Origin: Flavobacterium anhuiense
GTDB lineage: Bacteria; Bacteroidota; Bacteroidia; Flavobacteriales; Flavobacteriaceae
Reading direction: 5' to 3'
NCBI RefSeq assembly: GCF_004151235.1
Contig: NZ_JUIV01000005.1
Span: 124,001-188,000, forward strand
Length of the DNA stretch: 64,000 nucleotides
In this document: positions 42,139 through 52,700 of the stretch, in pieces
How positions within the stretch are numbered: position 1 is the first letter of the stretch
Layout of the letters: every line of letters begins with the position of its first letter
Notes under the pieces: generated by a model
The model's database searches: none
Told to the model about the DNA's origin: nothing
The model's input: only the letters and a program-made list of their open reading frames with translations
Translations under genes and position numbers: made by a program

Positions 42139-45100
42139 CTAATTATCTCTGCGGTTAAATCTCTCCAACAATAAATACAAAATCGGAAGAACGATTAAGG
42201 TCAATAGAGTCGCCGAGATTAATCCGCCGATTACTACCGTTGCTAGAGGCTTTTGTACTTCTGCTCCTCCACTTGTAGATAATGCCATTGGAAGAAATCC
42301 TAAAGAAGCCACCGCTGCGGTCATTAAAACGGGACGCAGACGTGTTTTGGTTCCGATCAGGATTCTCTGAAACGGATCTGTAATTCCTTCTGTTTTTAAT
42401 TGATTAAAATATGAAATCAGAACAATTCCGTTGAGGACCGCAATTCCAAATAAAGCAATAAAACCAATTCCGGCAGAAATACTAAACGGCATTCCTCTCA
42501 GCGAAAGCGCAAAAACACCTCCAATAGCCGATAACGGAATCGCACTAAAAATCAGCAACGCTTGTTTGGCGCTTTTAAAAGTAAAATACAGCAAGACCAA
42601 AATCAGTCCTAAAGCAATTGGCAATGCTACAGAAAGTCTTTTGGTTGCTTCAATCAGATTTTCAAATTGTCCGCCGTAAGTCACATAATAACCTGCAGGA
42701 AGTTTGAAACTTTTATCGAGTTTTGCCTGAATTTCTTCGACAACGCTTTTAATATCTCTTCCGCGAACGTTTAATCCAACGGTGATTCTTCGTTTTCCGT
42801 CTTCGCGGATGACCTGTACAGGACCTTGTTCGTATTCAACAGAAGCAACCTGAGACAAAGGCACTTGCTGGCCATTTGGAAGCGGAATAAACAAATTGCT
42901 TACATCTGTGATATCTCCTCGATTGTTTTCGTCCATTCTAACTACAACATCAAATCTTTTGCTTTCATCATAAATCTTTCCAGCTACTTCTCCTGCAAAA
43001 GACGAACGGATAATTTGGTTGATATCAGAAATGTTCAGTCCGTAAAGGGCAATTTTATCGTAATCGTATTTGATAGTAATCTGAGGCAATCCTGTGACTT
43101 TATCAGCTTTTAAATCTCCGATTCCTTCAATTCCTTTTATTTTCGAAATCAATTCTGTTGCTTTAGCGTCAAGAATCTCCAAATCATCGCCAAAAATCTT
43201 GATGGCAATATCAGATCGGCTTCCCGTCATTAATTCGTTAAAACGCATCTGAATTGGCTGAGAGATTTCGATATTGGCTCCTGGAATAATTTCCATTTCT
43301 TCTTTCATGGCATTAGCCAATTCTTCCCAATTACGATATTTGCCTCTCCATTCTTTTTTGTCTTTTAAAACAATAATCAAATCACCACTTTCAATTGGCA
43401 TTGGATCGGTTGGAATTTCACCGCTTCCTATTTTGGTTACAATGGTTTTGATTTCTGGGAATTTAGCTTTCAGAATCTGTTCGTACTTCGTAGTAGTTTC
43501 AACCATCTGCGTTAGCGAACTTCCCGTCATGATTGTGGCATTGATAGCCAAATCGCCTTCTTCGATTGTCGGAATAAATTCTCCTCCCATATTTTGGAAA
43601 ACGATAAAAGCAAAAGCAAATAATCCAACCGCAACAGAAAGCACCACTTTTTTAAACTCTAAAGCTTTTTTCAATAATGGCGTATAACGGCTTTCTAACC
43701 ATGCAATCATGCGATCGCTGAAGTTCTCCTTGTGCTCTGTTTTTTTCGAAAGAAACAAAGCGCTCATCATTGGGATATAAGTCAGTGAAAGAATAAATGC
43801 TCCAATAATGGCAAAACCAACTGTCATAGCCATTGGTTTGAACATTTTTCCTTCGGTTCCAATTAAAGCTAGAATCGGCAGATAAACTATTAAGATGATA
43901 ATTTCACCAAAAGCGGCGCTATTTCTAATTTTTGAAGCTGAATTGTAAACCTCAGCGTCCATTTCTTCCTGCGTCAATTCTTTTTTATTTTTGAATTTCT
44001 GCAAATGATGCATCGTAGCTTCCACAATAATCACGGCTCCATCGACTATGATTCCGAAATCTATGGCACCGAGACTCATTAAGTTTCCGCTTACGCCAAA
44101 AGCATTCATTAAAATAACAGCAAATAGCATTGCCAGCGGAATTACTGAAGCTACAATCAGTCCTGCACGGAGGTTTCCTAAGAATAAAATCAGAACAAAA
44201 ATCACGATTAAAGCTCCTTCTAATAAATTCTTTGTAATCGTTTTAATGGAATTATCAACGAGTTTTCCTCTGTCAATAAAAGCTTCTGCAACAACTCCTT
44301 CTGGAAGGCTTTTGTTAATCTGAGCCATTTTTTCGTGCACACGATTAACCACTGCACTGGAGTTTTCTCCCTTTAACATCAAGACCAAACCAGAAACAAT
44401 TTCTCCTTTTCCGTCTTTGGTTGATGCTCCGTAACGCAATGCAATTCCCTCACGAACCTGTGCTACATTTCGAACCAAAACGGGTGAACCATTTCGGTTT
44501 TTTACCACTACATTTTCAAGATCTTTAATGCCTTTTGCCATTCCGACACCACGAATAAAATAAGTGTATTGATCTTTTTCAATGTAAGCTCCCCCAGTAT
44601 TTTGATTGTTTTTTTCTAACGCATCAAAAATTTCGGTAATCGTAACGCCCAAACTATTGAGCATATTTGGGTTTACAGCAATTTCGAACTGTTTGAGTTT
44701 TCCTCCCCAAGAACTTACTTCGGCGACACCTTTAATTCCCTGCAATTGCGGAATAATAATCCAATCCTGAATAGTTCTTAGTTCAATTGCGCTGTATTTG
44801 TTTTCGTAGCCTTTTTTGGCATACACGTCATATTGGTAAATTTCTCCTAAACCTGTAGAAATTGGCGCCAATTCGGGAGAATTTACATAATCAGGAATAT
44901 TTTCTTCGGCTTGTTTTAAGCGTTGAAATATCTGTTCACGAGCCCAGTAAATGTCTACATCGTCTTCAAAAACAACGGTTACAACCGATAATCCGAAACG
45001 TGAAATACTGCGGAGTTCTATTACTTTTGGAACTGTTTTTACAGCTCTTTCTAAAGGATAAGTTATTAATTGTTCGACTTCCTGACTTGCTAATGTTGGT

Positions 45101-45258
45101 GCAGTGGTAATAATCTGAACCTGATTGTTGGTTACATCTGGCAGGGCATCGAGCGGTAATTTTTTAAGCGAATAGCTTCCCCAAGCAATTAGCACAAGGG
45201 TAAATAATAGTATAACGAATTTGTTTCGTATACTAAACTGAATGATTTTATCTAACAT
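42139..45258 (-). CDS. czcA: CzcA/CusA family heavy-metal efflux RND permease
   Basis: A 1039-residue inner-membrane pump with 12 transmembrane segments and two large periplasmic loops. The N-terminus MLDKIIQFSIRNKFVILLFT is typical of the family. The TM4 motif DFGIIVDGAVIIVE matches the DFG-x3-DGA-x3-VE signature of the divalent-cation (Co/Zn/Cd) branch rather than the Cu/Ag branch. Porter-domain motifs such as GEIYQYDVYAKKGYE and MTGSRSDIAIKIFGDD are present. It exports metal using the proton gradient through CzcB and CzcC. The small Cys/His-rich gene lies 108 bases upstream on the same strand. Confidence 0.94.
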   Translation of the reverse strand: MLDKIIQFSIRNKFVILLFTLVLIAWGSYSLKKLPLDALPDVTNNQVQIITTAPTLASQEVEQLITYPLERAVKTVPKVIELRSISRFGLSVVTVVFEDDVDIYWAREQIFQRLKQAEENIPDYVNSPELAPISTGLGEIYQYDVYAKKGYENKYSAIELRTIQDWIIIPQLQGIKGVAEVSSWGGKLKQFEIAVNPNMLNSLGVTITEIFDALEKNNQNTGGAYIEKDQYTYFIRGVGMAKGIKDLENVVVKNRNGSPVLVRNVAQVREGIALRYGASTKDGKGEIVSGLVLMLKGENSSAVVNRVHEKMAQINKSLPEGVVAEAFIDRGKLVDNSIKTITKNLLEGALIVIFVLILFLGNLRAGLIVASVIPLAMLFAVILMNAFGVSGNLMSLGAIDFGIIVDGAVIIVEATMHHLQKFKNKKELTQEEMDAEVYNSASKIRNSAAFGEIIILIVYLPILALIGTEGKMFKPMAMTVGFAIIGAFILSLTYIPMMSALFLSKKTEHKENFSDRMIAWLESRYTPLLKKALEFKKVVLSVAVGLFAFAFIVFQNMGGEFIPTIEEGDLAINATIMTGSSLTQMVETTTKYEQILKAKFPEIKTIVTKIGSGEIPTDPMPIESGDLIIVLKDKKEWRGKYRNWEELANAMKEEMEIIPGANIEISQPIQMRFNELMTGSRSDIAIKIFGDDLEILDAKATELISKIKGIEGIGDLKADKVTGLPQITIKYDYDKIALYGLNISDINQIIRSSFAGEVAGKIYDESKRFDVVVRMDENNRGDITDVSNLFIPLPNGQQVPLSQVASVEYEQGPVQVIREDGKRRITVGLNVRGRDIKSVVEEIQAKLDKSFKLPAGYYVTYGGQFENLIEATKRLSVALPIALGLILVLLYFTFKSAKQALLIFSAIPLSAIGGVFALSLRGMPFSISAGIGFIALFGIAVLNGIVLISYFNQLKTEGITDPFQRILIGTKTRLRPVLMTAAVASLGFLPMALSTSGGAEVQKPLATVVIGGLISATLLTLIVLPILYLLLERFNRRDN

Positions 45259-45366
45259 TTGAATATATAATGACGTGAGAAATTAGACAATTAAATTGTC
45301 TGTAAATGTGTGGAAAGTCCACAACTCTCTCGCCCGTTTCCGATTTTTATCGGACAGGCATAATCA

Positions 45367-45714
45367 TTATGCTATCTGAGGGGGTTGCCAAATACTTCCG
45401 TAGAAATTAGAAGTAAAAACAGAATTGTAGCTTGGTAAAGCTATTGAAATTTGATTGTATACTTTAGGAAATTCGAAAATTACAGCAGAATGGTAACTTA
45501 AAACTTGCGCGCCACAACAATTGCAGGCACAAAATGGAGAACATAAATCATTTGTTTTATCATGCGAATGATTGTCTTCTGACGCAAACTGAGCTGTTTT
45601 ATGCATAGCACTGTTTACTTCCATATCTGCACATGGCATATTAGATAATGCCATCAGGTAAATCGACAATATGATTGTTATCCATTTCACAGGTGTAAAA
45701 ATACAATTTTCCAA
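45367..45714 (-). CDS. small Cys/His-rich secreted protein heading the metal-efflux operon (DUF6660-like)
   Basis: A 115-residue protein with an N-terminal hydrophobic segment (VKWITIILSIYLMALSNMPC) and a potential metal-binding core: CADME, then SEDNHSHDKTNDLCSPFCAC followed by NCCG. I associate this layout with the DUF6660-type proteins of Bacteroidota that accompany czc operons. The ATG at 45714 gives the listed length; a GTG eight codons later would also give a proper signal peptide. A periplasmic metal-binding or sensing role is plausible but unproven. Downstream, on the same strand, come czcA, czcC, czcB and the ATPase. Confidence 0.75.
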   Translation of the reverse strand: MENCIFTPVKWITIILSIYLMALSNMPCADMEVNSAMHKTAQFASEDNHSHDKTNDLCSPFCACNCCGAQVLSYHSAVIFEFPKVYNQISIALPSYNSVFTSNFYGSIWQPPQIA

Positions 45715-45981
45715 TTAAATATTAATGTCAAAATTAAAAATAATCTCTTCAGTAATGGTCTGAAAATTATTTCATTAGTTTTTTATTTTATCTAAAAAAA
45801 TTGTGCGAGGTAAGAAAATTTCGTTAACTTTAACAATAATTTTAACAATTCTTTAAGTTCCCTAATTTTAAATCCTAAAAAATCATTTTCTATAAGCCAA
45901 AAAAATAACAAAGATTTCTTTACACAATTAGTACCATTTATTTTTCGCAGTTTAATTAATTAATTTTAAATATTCTAATCA

Positions 45982-47103
45982 ATGAAATGTAATACACTAA
46001 TATCAGCCTCTTTATTATTTTTCAGCATGCAAATTTTCGGACAGGTTTATACCGATAAAATTGTAGGAGAAAAAAATCAACCGTTAAAAGACAGTCTTAA
46101 AACAGAAAAATATCCTTATGCTCTTCCTATTTGGGGAGAAAAAGTAGCTCAAAAAGGCTACAAACTTCCTTATTCTGCCGGAGTTTCTGTGAATTATTTC
46201 TGGCAGGAATCTGAAATTGTCATTAATGATTTAAATATTGGGTTTAATCATGGCCCTCAATATAACTTAGATGAAATTGTACGATTTGATAAATCAACCG
46301 TTGAAGCTGGGGCACTTACTATAAGACCAGATATATGGCTGCTTCCTTTTTTAAATATTTATGGAATTTTCGGAAAGGCCAAAACGGCAACTAAAATTAA
46401 TGCTGGCATTTGGGTTCCGGACGCAGATAATAATTGGTCTGAAATTGCAAATTTCAGCACCAAAGCAAATTTTGATGCTACCACTTTTGGTATTGGTATG
46501 ACACCAACAATTGGTATTGGCGGTGGCTGGCTGGCTCTGGATATGAATATGGCTTGGACTGATATTAGTTCGCTAGATAAACCCGCTTTTTCTTATGTTT
46601 TTGGCCCAAGATTAGGAAAAACATTTAAATTCAATAAACCAGACACAAATATAGCGATTTGGGTTGGAGGTTTCAGAGTTCATATTTCTGGAGATACTAA
46701 TGGAGACTTGCCTTTATCAGATTTTATTGATCTAAGCAGTGCTCAGGCTAAAGTGGACAACGGGCTTCAAAAAGTATCTGAAAATCAAACAAAAGTAGAT
46801 AATTGGTGGGATGGTTTAACTCCTGCTGAACAAAAAAATCCCGTTAATATTGCCAAACATAATACTGCCGACAGAGCTTTAGAAAGAGCTGGAACATTCC
46901 TGGCAACTCTGGACGGCGCATTGAGCACAGCCTCAGACTCATCTGTTCAATATTCACTTCAAAAAAGACCTAAAGATATGTGGAACTTTATTATCGGGTC
47001 TCAATATCAATTCAGCAAGCATGTTATGTTTCGTGCAGAATGCGGTTTCTTAGGCTCTCGTACACAAGTTCTGGGCAGTCTTCAGTACCGTTTTGGACTT
47101 TAA
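45982..47103 (+). CDS. outer-membrane barrel-like protein (hypothetical)
   Basis: A 373-residue protein with a signal peptide (LLFFSMQIFGQ). Its body alternates aromatic beta strands (YSAGVSVNYFWQESEIVIND, NIAIWVGGFRVHISGD, WNFIIGSQYQFSKHVMFRAE) and ends in FGL-type terminal residues (GSLQYRFGL), as outer-membrane barrels do. An internal helical, charged stretch (AQAKVDNGLQKVSENQTKVD) may be a periplasmic or external loop. No named family is recognised. The following barrel gene starts 13 bases later, so the two form an operon. Confidence 0.75.
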   Translation: MKCNTLISASLLFFSMQIFGQVYTDKIVGEKNQPLKDSLKTEKYPYALPIWGEKVAQKGYKLPYSAGVSVNYFWQESEIVINDLNIGFNHGPQYNLDEIVRFDKSTVEAGALTIRPDIWLLPFLNIYGIFGKAKTATKINAGIWVPDADNNWSEIANFSTKANFDATTFGIGMTPTIGIGGGWLALDMNMAWTDISSLDKPAFSYVFGPRLGKTFKFNKPDTNIAIWVGGFRVHISGDTNGDLPLSDFIDLSSAQAKVDNGLQKVSENQTKVDNWWDGLTPAEQKNPVNIAKHNTADRALERAGTFLATLDGALSTASDSSVQYSLQKRPKDMWNFIIGSQYQFSKHVMFRAECGFLGSRTQVLGSLQYRFGL

Positions 47104-47116
47104 ATTCATGAATTGT

Positions 47117-47881
47117 ATGAAAAAAGGTTTTCTAATCCTTATCACATTTTTTAGCATTACTACGGCGCAGTCGCAAGTTTTGATTTCCTTGATATTTGGA
47201 GACAAACTCAATTCGGAATTTTTAGAATTTGGTCTGGAAGGTGGCGCTAATTTTTCTACCATTTCAAATATGGGATCTTCTGCCTTAAATCCAGGTTTTA
47301 ATCTTGGTTTTTATTTTGATCTCAGATCGAGAAAAAATCCTGCTTGGATGATCAATACGGGAGTAATTGTAAAATCGCCAATGGGTGCAAAAGACATTCC
47401 AGTGTATTCATTGAATGATGAAAATCTGGACAATACTTTTGCCGGCGGACATGTCAATCGTGAAATTCGTTATTTTAACGTTCCGATATTAATTAAATAC
47501 CAGTTCAAAAATAATATCTATCTTAAAACAGGGCCACAATTTGGTTTATTGGCCAAAGCCTTTGATGAGTTCAAAAACGAAATCAACAAAGACGACGTGG
47601 TTTATAAGAAAAACATCAGAGACCAAATTCATGTTATAGATGCCGGACTTGCCTTTGGCGCCGGCTATCACATGAATGTTGGGAACGGTTTAAATATTAC
47701 AGTTCAATATTACTACGGACTTGTTACAGTAATGAAAGGAGACGGTCCAAATAATCAATATAACAGATCTTTATATGTTACCGCAGGATTGCCTATTGGA
47801 AAAGGAAAAGCAGCACAGAAAAGAGCTCAGAAAGAAGCTGAACTTAATAAAGTGGTTCTTCCTGAAGATGAAAAAAATTAA
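47117..47881 (+). CDS. outer-membrane beta-barrel protein (PorT/OmpW-like)
   Basis: A 254-residue protein from the ATG at 47117 (MKKGFLILITFFSITTAQSQ, a signal peptide); earlier in-frame ATGs at 47093 and 47108 lie in or near the previous gene end. The body resembles the Bacteroidota 8-strand porin-family barrels: GLEGGANFSTISNMGSSALN, GFYFDLRSRKNPAWMINTGV, YFNVPILIKYQFKNNIYLKT, YYYGLVTVMKGDG. Many such proteins are annotated as porin family or PorT-like. It ends with a lysine/glutamate-rich tail. Function is unknown; it pairs with the preceding barrel gene. Confidence 0.8.
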   Translation: MKKGFLILITFFSITTAQSQVLISLIFGDKLNSEFLEFGLEGGANFSTISNMGSSALNPGFNLGFYFDLRSRKNPAWMINTGVIVKSPMGAKDIPVYSLNDENLDNTFAGGHVNREIRYFNVPILIKYQFKNNIYLKTGPQFGLLAKAFDEFKNEINKDDVVYKKNIRDQIHVIDAGLAFGAGYHMNVGNGLNITVQYYYGLVTVMKGDGPNNQYNRSLYVTAGLPIGKGKAAQKRAQKEAELNKVVLPEDEKN

Positions 47882-47943
47882 GAGATTGAAGATTTTAGAT
47901 TTCTTTCATCTGAAATCAAAAATCGTTAATCAAAAATCGTTAA

Positions 47944-48537
47944 TCAAAAATCAGTAATATTAATTTCTTTAATAAATTCAAGAATTTCTTCGGTTTTTAA
48001 AACAAAATCTGGAACTGTATGTAGAATTGCATTATTAGGCATAAAAGGCATTTCTGCAGAAAGCGGATTCTGCACTACACTTATACCGCCAGCGGCCTGA
48101 ATTGCACGAAGCCCAATTGTTCCATCTGAATTGGAACCTGAAAGCAATATTCCAACCAAATGTTCACTATATATTTCTGCAGCCGACTCAAAAGAAACAT
48201 CTATGCTTGGTCTGCTATAATTTACTTTTTCTGAAGTGTCTAATGAAAGTGTTCCGTCTTTCTCAAACAGTAAATGATAATTGGAAGGTGCGATATAGAG
48301 AAAACCAGATTCTAGTTTTACTTTGTCTTCTACTTCTTTTACAATGATTTTAGATTTTAAAGCAATTAAGCTTTCTAAGGTTTGCTCGTCTGAGTTTTTT
48401 CTGTGAACTACAATTACAACAGCAAATGAGATTGATTTTTCTATAAAAGGCAAAATCTGCAATAATGCCTGTAAACTTCCAGCCGAACCTCCAATTATTA
48501 CTACTTTACAATTTGTTATTCTTTTATTTTTCTCCAT
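47944..48537 (-). CDS. cheB: CheB-type protein-glutamate methylesterase, without receiver domain
   Basis: A 197-residue methylesterase domain only. The catalytic Ser is in IGGSAGSLQALLQIL, the His in VVIVVHRKNSDEQ and the Asp in LLSGSNSDGTIGLRAIQAAG, all conserved. The usual N-terminal receiver domain that activates CheB is absent. The gene overlaps cheR by 22 bases at the end of a five-gene signalling operon. No chemoreceptor, CheA or CheW is seen, so it may act on an unconventional target or be regulated through the neighbouring response regulators. Confidence 0.93.
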   Translation of the reverse strand: MEKNKRITNCKVVIIGGSAGSLQALLQILPFIEKSISFAVVIVVHRKNSDEQTLESLIALKSKIIVKEVEDKVKLESGFLYIAPSNYHLLFEKDGTLSLDTSEKVNYSRPSIDVSFESAAEIYSEHLVGILLSGSNSDGTIGLRAIQAAGGISVVQNPLSAEMPFMPNNAILHTVPDFVLKTEEILEFIKEINITDF

Positions 48538-49328
48538 ATTTTCTCTTTAGCAAATTGTTTGTATTTGGTTTGAGATATAGAATACTTTATCGTTTCTTTT
48601 GTTCCGAGTGCCAAAAAACCCAAAACGGCCAGACTGTCATCAAATAGATTAACAACTCTTTTTTGTAGATTATTATCAAAATAAATTAAAACATTGCGGC
48701 ATAAAATAAGGTCAAACTCATTAAATGAAGTGTCTGAAACTAAATTATGCTGTGAGAAAACCATTTTCTCAGAAAGGCTTTCGTTAAACTTTGCGAAGCC
48801 GTAATTGGCAATATAATAATCTGAAAAATCATGCAGACCACCCGCATCACGATAATTATCGGCATAATCTTTTATCATTCGCAACGGAAAAATACCGCTT
48901 TTGGCTGTTTCTAGCACCGAAGCGTTTATATCTGTTGCGTATAATATAGATTTATGCAATAGTCCTGCTTCTTTTAGCATAATCGCCATCGAATATACTT
49001 CTTCTCCCGTAGAACACCCTGCATGCCAAATACGGATAAAAGGCTTGGTTCCTAATAACGGAAGGATTTCTTTTCTAAGTGTAAGGTAAAATGACGGATC
49101 ACGAAACATCTCTGTCACGTTGACCGTAATTTCGTCAATCATTCTTTTGCAATATTCTGGATCTGTACGGACTTTAGACAAAAAATCATGAAAATGCTTA
49201 AATCCATCCAAAGTAAAAACCCTACTTACACGTCTTTTGAGTGATGCTCTGGAGTAACTTCCAAAATCAAAACCGTAATATTCGTAAACATCATTTATAA
49301 GGGTTTCCAGTTCAATATCTTCAATCAT
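48516..49328 (-). CDS. cheR: CheR-type protein-glutamate O-methyltransferase
   Basis: A 270-residue methyltransferase. The N-terminal helical domain has LKRRVSRVF (receptor-contact type), followed by the S-adenosylmethionine site IRIWHAGCSTGEEVYSMAIM, then ILYATDINASVLETAKSGIF and the conserved LILCRNVLIYFDNNLQKRV. All the usual CheR elements are present. It shares a 4-base overlap with the preceding single-domain response regulator and overlaps cheB by 22 bases, so it is translationally coupled. Its methyl-accepting target is not encoded in this window. Confidence 0.94.
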   Translation of the reverse strand: MIEDIELETLINDVYEYYGFDFGSYSRASLKRRVSRVFTLDGFKHFHDFLSKVRTDPEYCKRMIDEITVNVTEMFRDPSFYLTLRKEILPLLGTKPFIRIWHAGCSTGEEVYSMAIMLKEAGLLHKSILYATDINASVLETAKSGIFPLRMIKDYADNYRDAGGLHDFSDYYIANYGFAKFNESLSEKMVFSQHNLVSDTSFNEFDLILCRNVLIYFDNNLQKRVVNLFDDSLAVLGFLALGTKETIKYSISQTKYKQFAKEKIWRKIKE

Positions 49329-49702
49329 AATTCATTTAAATTTCCTCCCAAGATCTGAAGTAATTTATCAACATCTACAGGTTTTGAGATGTAGGCATCT
49401 GCTCCAGCTTGTAAACATTTTTCTTTATCTCCTGCCATTGCCTGTGCTGTTACGGCAACCACCAATGTAGATCCTTGTGATGGAATTGCTTTTATAAGCG
49501 GAATTGCTTCATAACCATCCATTTCAGGCATCATCATATCTATCAAAACGACATCTATCGATGAGTCTTCTTTTAATATTTTTAAAGCTTCTTCGGCACT
49601 TAGACAAGATACACAATCATAAGATTTTGCTTTTAAGGTATTTACCATAGCAAAAATATTCCTTGAATCATCATCTACAATCAACACACGTTTTTTTCCC
49701 AT
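49325..49702 (-). CDS. single-domain response regulator
   Basis: A 125-residue receiver domain with DDD at 10-12, the phosphoacceptor Asp55 in VVLIDMMMPEMDG, Thr in VVAVTAQAMAG and the conserved Lys in ISKPVDVDKLL. There is no output domain, so it either relays phosphate or acts by protein contact, for example on CheR or CheB. It sits between the large hybrid kinase (17 bases away) and cheR (4-base overlap). Confidence 0.95.
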   Translation of the reverse strand: MGKKRVLIVDDDSRNIFAMVNTLKAKSYDCVSCLSAEEALKILKEDSSIDVVLIDMMMPEMDGYEAIPLIKAIPSQGSTLVVAVTAQAMAGDKEKCLQAGADAYISKPVDVDKLLQILGGNLNEL

Positions 49703-49719
49703 TTAAAGCATTTTAAAGA

Positions 49720-52700
49720 TTAGATTTTATCATAAAGCCATACTCGCAGCAATGATAACAGCTGGTCAACATCTACAGGTTTTGTAATATAATCTGAGGC
49801 TCCAGCCTTAATACATTTTTCTCTATCACCGGTCATTGCTTTGGCCGTTACTGCTATTACTGCTAAGTTAAGAAATTTAGGATTGCTTCTTATCTTTTCC
49901 GCTGTTTCATAGCCGTCCATATTTGGCATCATCATGTCTAACAATACAACATCTGTGTCTGGATTTTCATCCAAAATTTTGATGGCTTCTTTTCCGTCAA
50001 AAGCCGTAATTACATTCATTTTAAATGCTTCTAGAGCTTTTGAAAGCGAATATATATTTCGCACATCATCATCTACAATCAATACTTTTTTCTCAAACAG
50101 AATGTTGTTTAGCGAATTCAGTTTCTTATGGTTCTCTTTTTGACTATTCCCATCTTTCTTTTCTTCAACCAAATGAAGGAAAAGCGAAACCTCATCAAGC
50201 ATTCTTTGGTATGAATGTGCCGTTTTTACAATAATAGAGTCAGCATATTTTCTGATCTTTAATTCTTCTTTTATCGACAAACTTTTTCCTGTAAAAACAA
50301 TTACTGGCAGATTCTCTAATCCTGGACTTTTCTTCACGCCATCCAGAATCTCATACGCTTGCTTGTCTGGAATTCCCATATCCAGAATCACGCAGTCTAC
50401 TTCTTCTTTGCTTAACGCCGATAAACCTGCCGAAACTTCACTTTTAATTTCAGAATTGATATTATAAGTTTCTAAGAAATAAGCCAATGCCTTTGCATGT
50501 TTTGGGTTATCTTCGATAATTAAAACCTTTTGAGATTCTTTATTGATAATATGTTCGATACGCATAAAAACCTCAGGAATTTTATCAAAAGCAACTGGTT
50601 TGTCTAAGAAATCTACAGCTCCTTTCAATAAACTCTCTTGCTTTAATTTGTGCGATGACATAATATGCACCGAAATATGTTTGGTTTGAGAATGATTTTT
50701 CAATTCTTCCAAAACTTCCCAACCACTCTTAATTGGAAGTTCAATATCCAATAGAATTCCGATTGGTTTATAGATTAAAGCAAAGTTCAACGCATAATCT
50801 CCTCTCACGGCAACCACTCCCTTGTAACCTTTTTTCTGAGTAAAAGCTAGTAACGATTTGGCAAAACTGATATCGTCTTCTACAATCAGAATCACTTTAT
50901 CTCCTTCTACGATTGAATCTCTGTCGTCTTCAATTTCTTCTGGTACAACTTCGCTAATATATTTTGGTTTTACCTCTTCGCTTTCGGTGGTTTCTTCAAC
51001 TTCTTCTGCATGCGGAATTTTATTAACCGAAACTTTATTGATTGCAAATCCAAAAACTGGAAGGCATAATGTAAATGTACTTCCTTCATTGACTTTACTA
51101 TTCAGGATGATTTCTCCTCTTAACAATTTAGCCAATTCACGACTAATTGATAATCCTAAACCAGTTCCGCCATATTTACGTTTTGTTGAACCATCAGCTT
51201 GTTGGAAAGCTTCAAAAATTAAAGGCTGTTTTTCTAACGGAATTCCGATTCCGGTATCTTTTACAATAAAGCAGATTATTTTATCATCGTCTGTATCTAC
51301 CTTAATTTCAAGAGAAACAGTTCCTTTTTCGGTAAATTTAATGGCATTTGAAATCAAGTTTTTCAGAATTTGCTCCAAACGCATTTTATCTGTTTTAATA
51401 ACAATCGGCGCTTCTTTGGCAATAATTTCAAAATTAATTCCCTTCTCTTTTGCCACCATATAGAACAAATTATGAAGGTTATCTGTAATTTCTTTAGTAG
51501 AAACGTCCAAAAATTCGAGATCCATTTTACCAGCTTCAATCTTAGATAAATCCAGAATTTCATCTATTAATCCAAGCAAACTGTTACCTGAACTCTGAAT
51601 TACTTTTGCAAATTCAATTTCTTCATTATTCATCGTTTTATTGTTATTTTCAGACAATAAACGGCTCAGCAATAAAATCGAATTCAGCGGTGTTCTCAAC
51701 TCATGCGACATATTTGCCAAAAACTCAGATTTGTAGCGAGTTGTCAGCTCTAAAGCTTCAGATTTCTTTTGAATTTCTGTATTTTTCTCTTCTAATAAAA
51801 CACTTCTTTCTGATAATTCTTCGTTGGTTTGTTCCAATTCCTCCTGCTGTACGCGAAGTTCTTCCTCCGAAGCCTGCAATTTTTCGGTCTGCGCTTCCAA
51901 CTCTGCGTTTATGGCTTCCAATTCGCTATGCTGAATTTGCAATTCTTCTGCTTGAGATTTAGTTTCTTCAAGAAGTTCCATTACTCTTTTACGGTTTTGC
52001 GTTGCTTTCAAAGCAATTCCGATATTATTGGCAACCATATTTAAAAACTCTAACTGCAGCACAGAAAAACCATAAATACTCGCCAATTCAACTGCACCTT
52101 CTACTTTGAAATCCATTAGCGGAAGCGCCACAATATGAGTTGGCTTAATTTCTCCTAAGGCATAATTGATTTGAATATTATCTGGCGAAAGTGATTTCAA
52201 TTCGAGCATTTTACCCGAAACAATTGCTTGCCCAATAAGCCCTTCACCTTTTTTAATGCGTTCTCTATTTTTACTTGGTATATAACTGTAGCCTCCAGAA
52301 ATTGCCATTTCTTCTCCATCAACAACATACAGAACTCCAGCGCTACTATTGGTATATTGGCATAAAAATTCGATAACGTCTTTAGATAATTTCTGAATGG
52401 TTTTTTCGCCCAGCATTTTATCATTTAAAGCTGCAACTCCCGACTGAAGCCATTCTTTTTGAGATAATAACTCGAAAGAATTTTTCAACGAATCTTTCAT
52501 TTCGTGAATAGATGTTCCTAGAGCACCAAGCGTATCGCCTTTTCTGTCATCAATCTGAACATCATAATTTCCTCTCGAAATCTGAGACGCAATTCCTCCA
52601 ATGACTTCAAGCCTTTCCGCAGTTTCTTTATCTTTATTGATCAATTCCTGCTGTAATAGAGATCTTTCGTTATAATCTTTCAGAATTCTAATCATGAAAA

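Noticed and set aside
43274..43687. 137-codon plus-strand frame inside czcA
   Set aside because: Antisense shadow of the RND pump; the real gene has full-length family motifs on the other strand.
45982..47881. The two barrel genes as part of the metal-efflux operon
   Set aside because: They are on the opposite strand and divergent from it; no metal-binding motifs are seen in them.
50858..51463. 201-codon open frame on the plus strand inside the hybrid kinase gene
   Set aside because: It is antisense to the well-conserved kinase and ATPase domains and its translation (Ser/Ile-rich) has no protein-like features.
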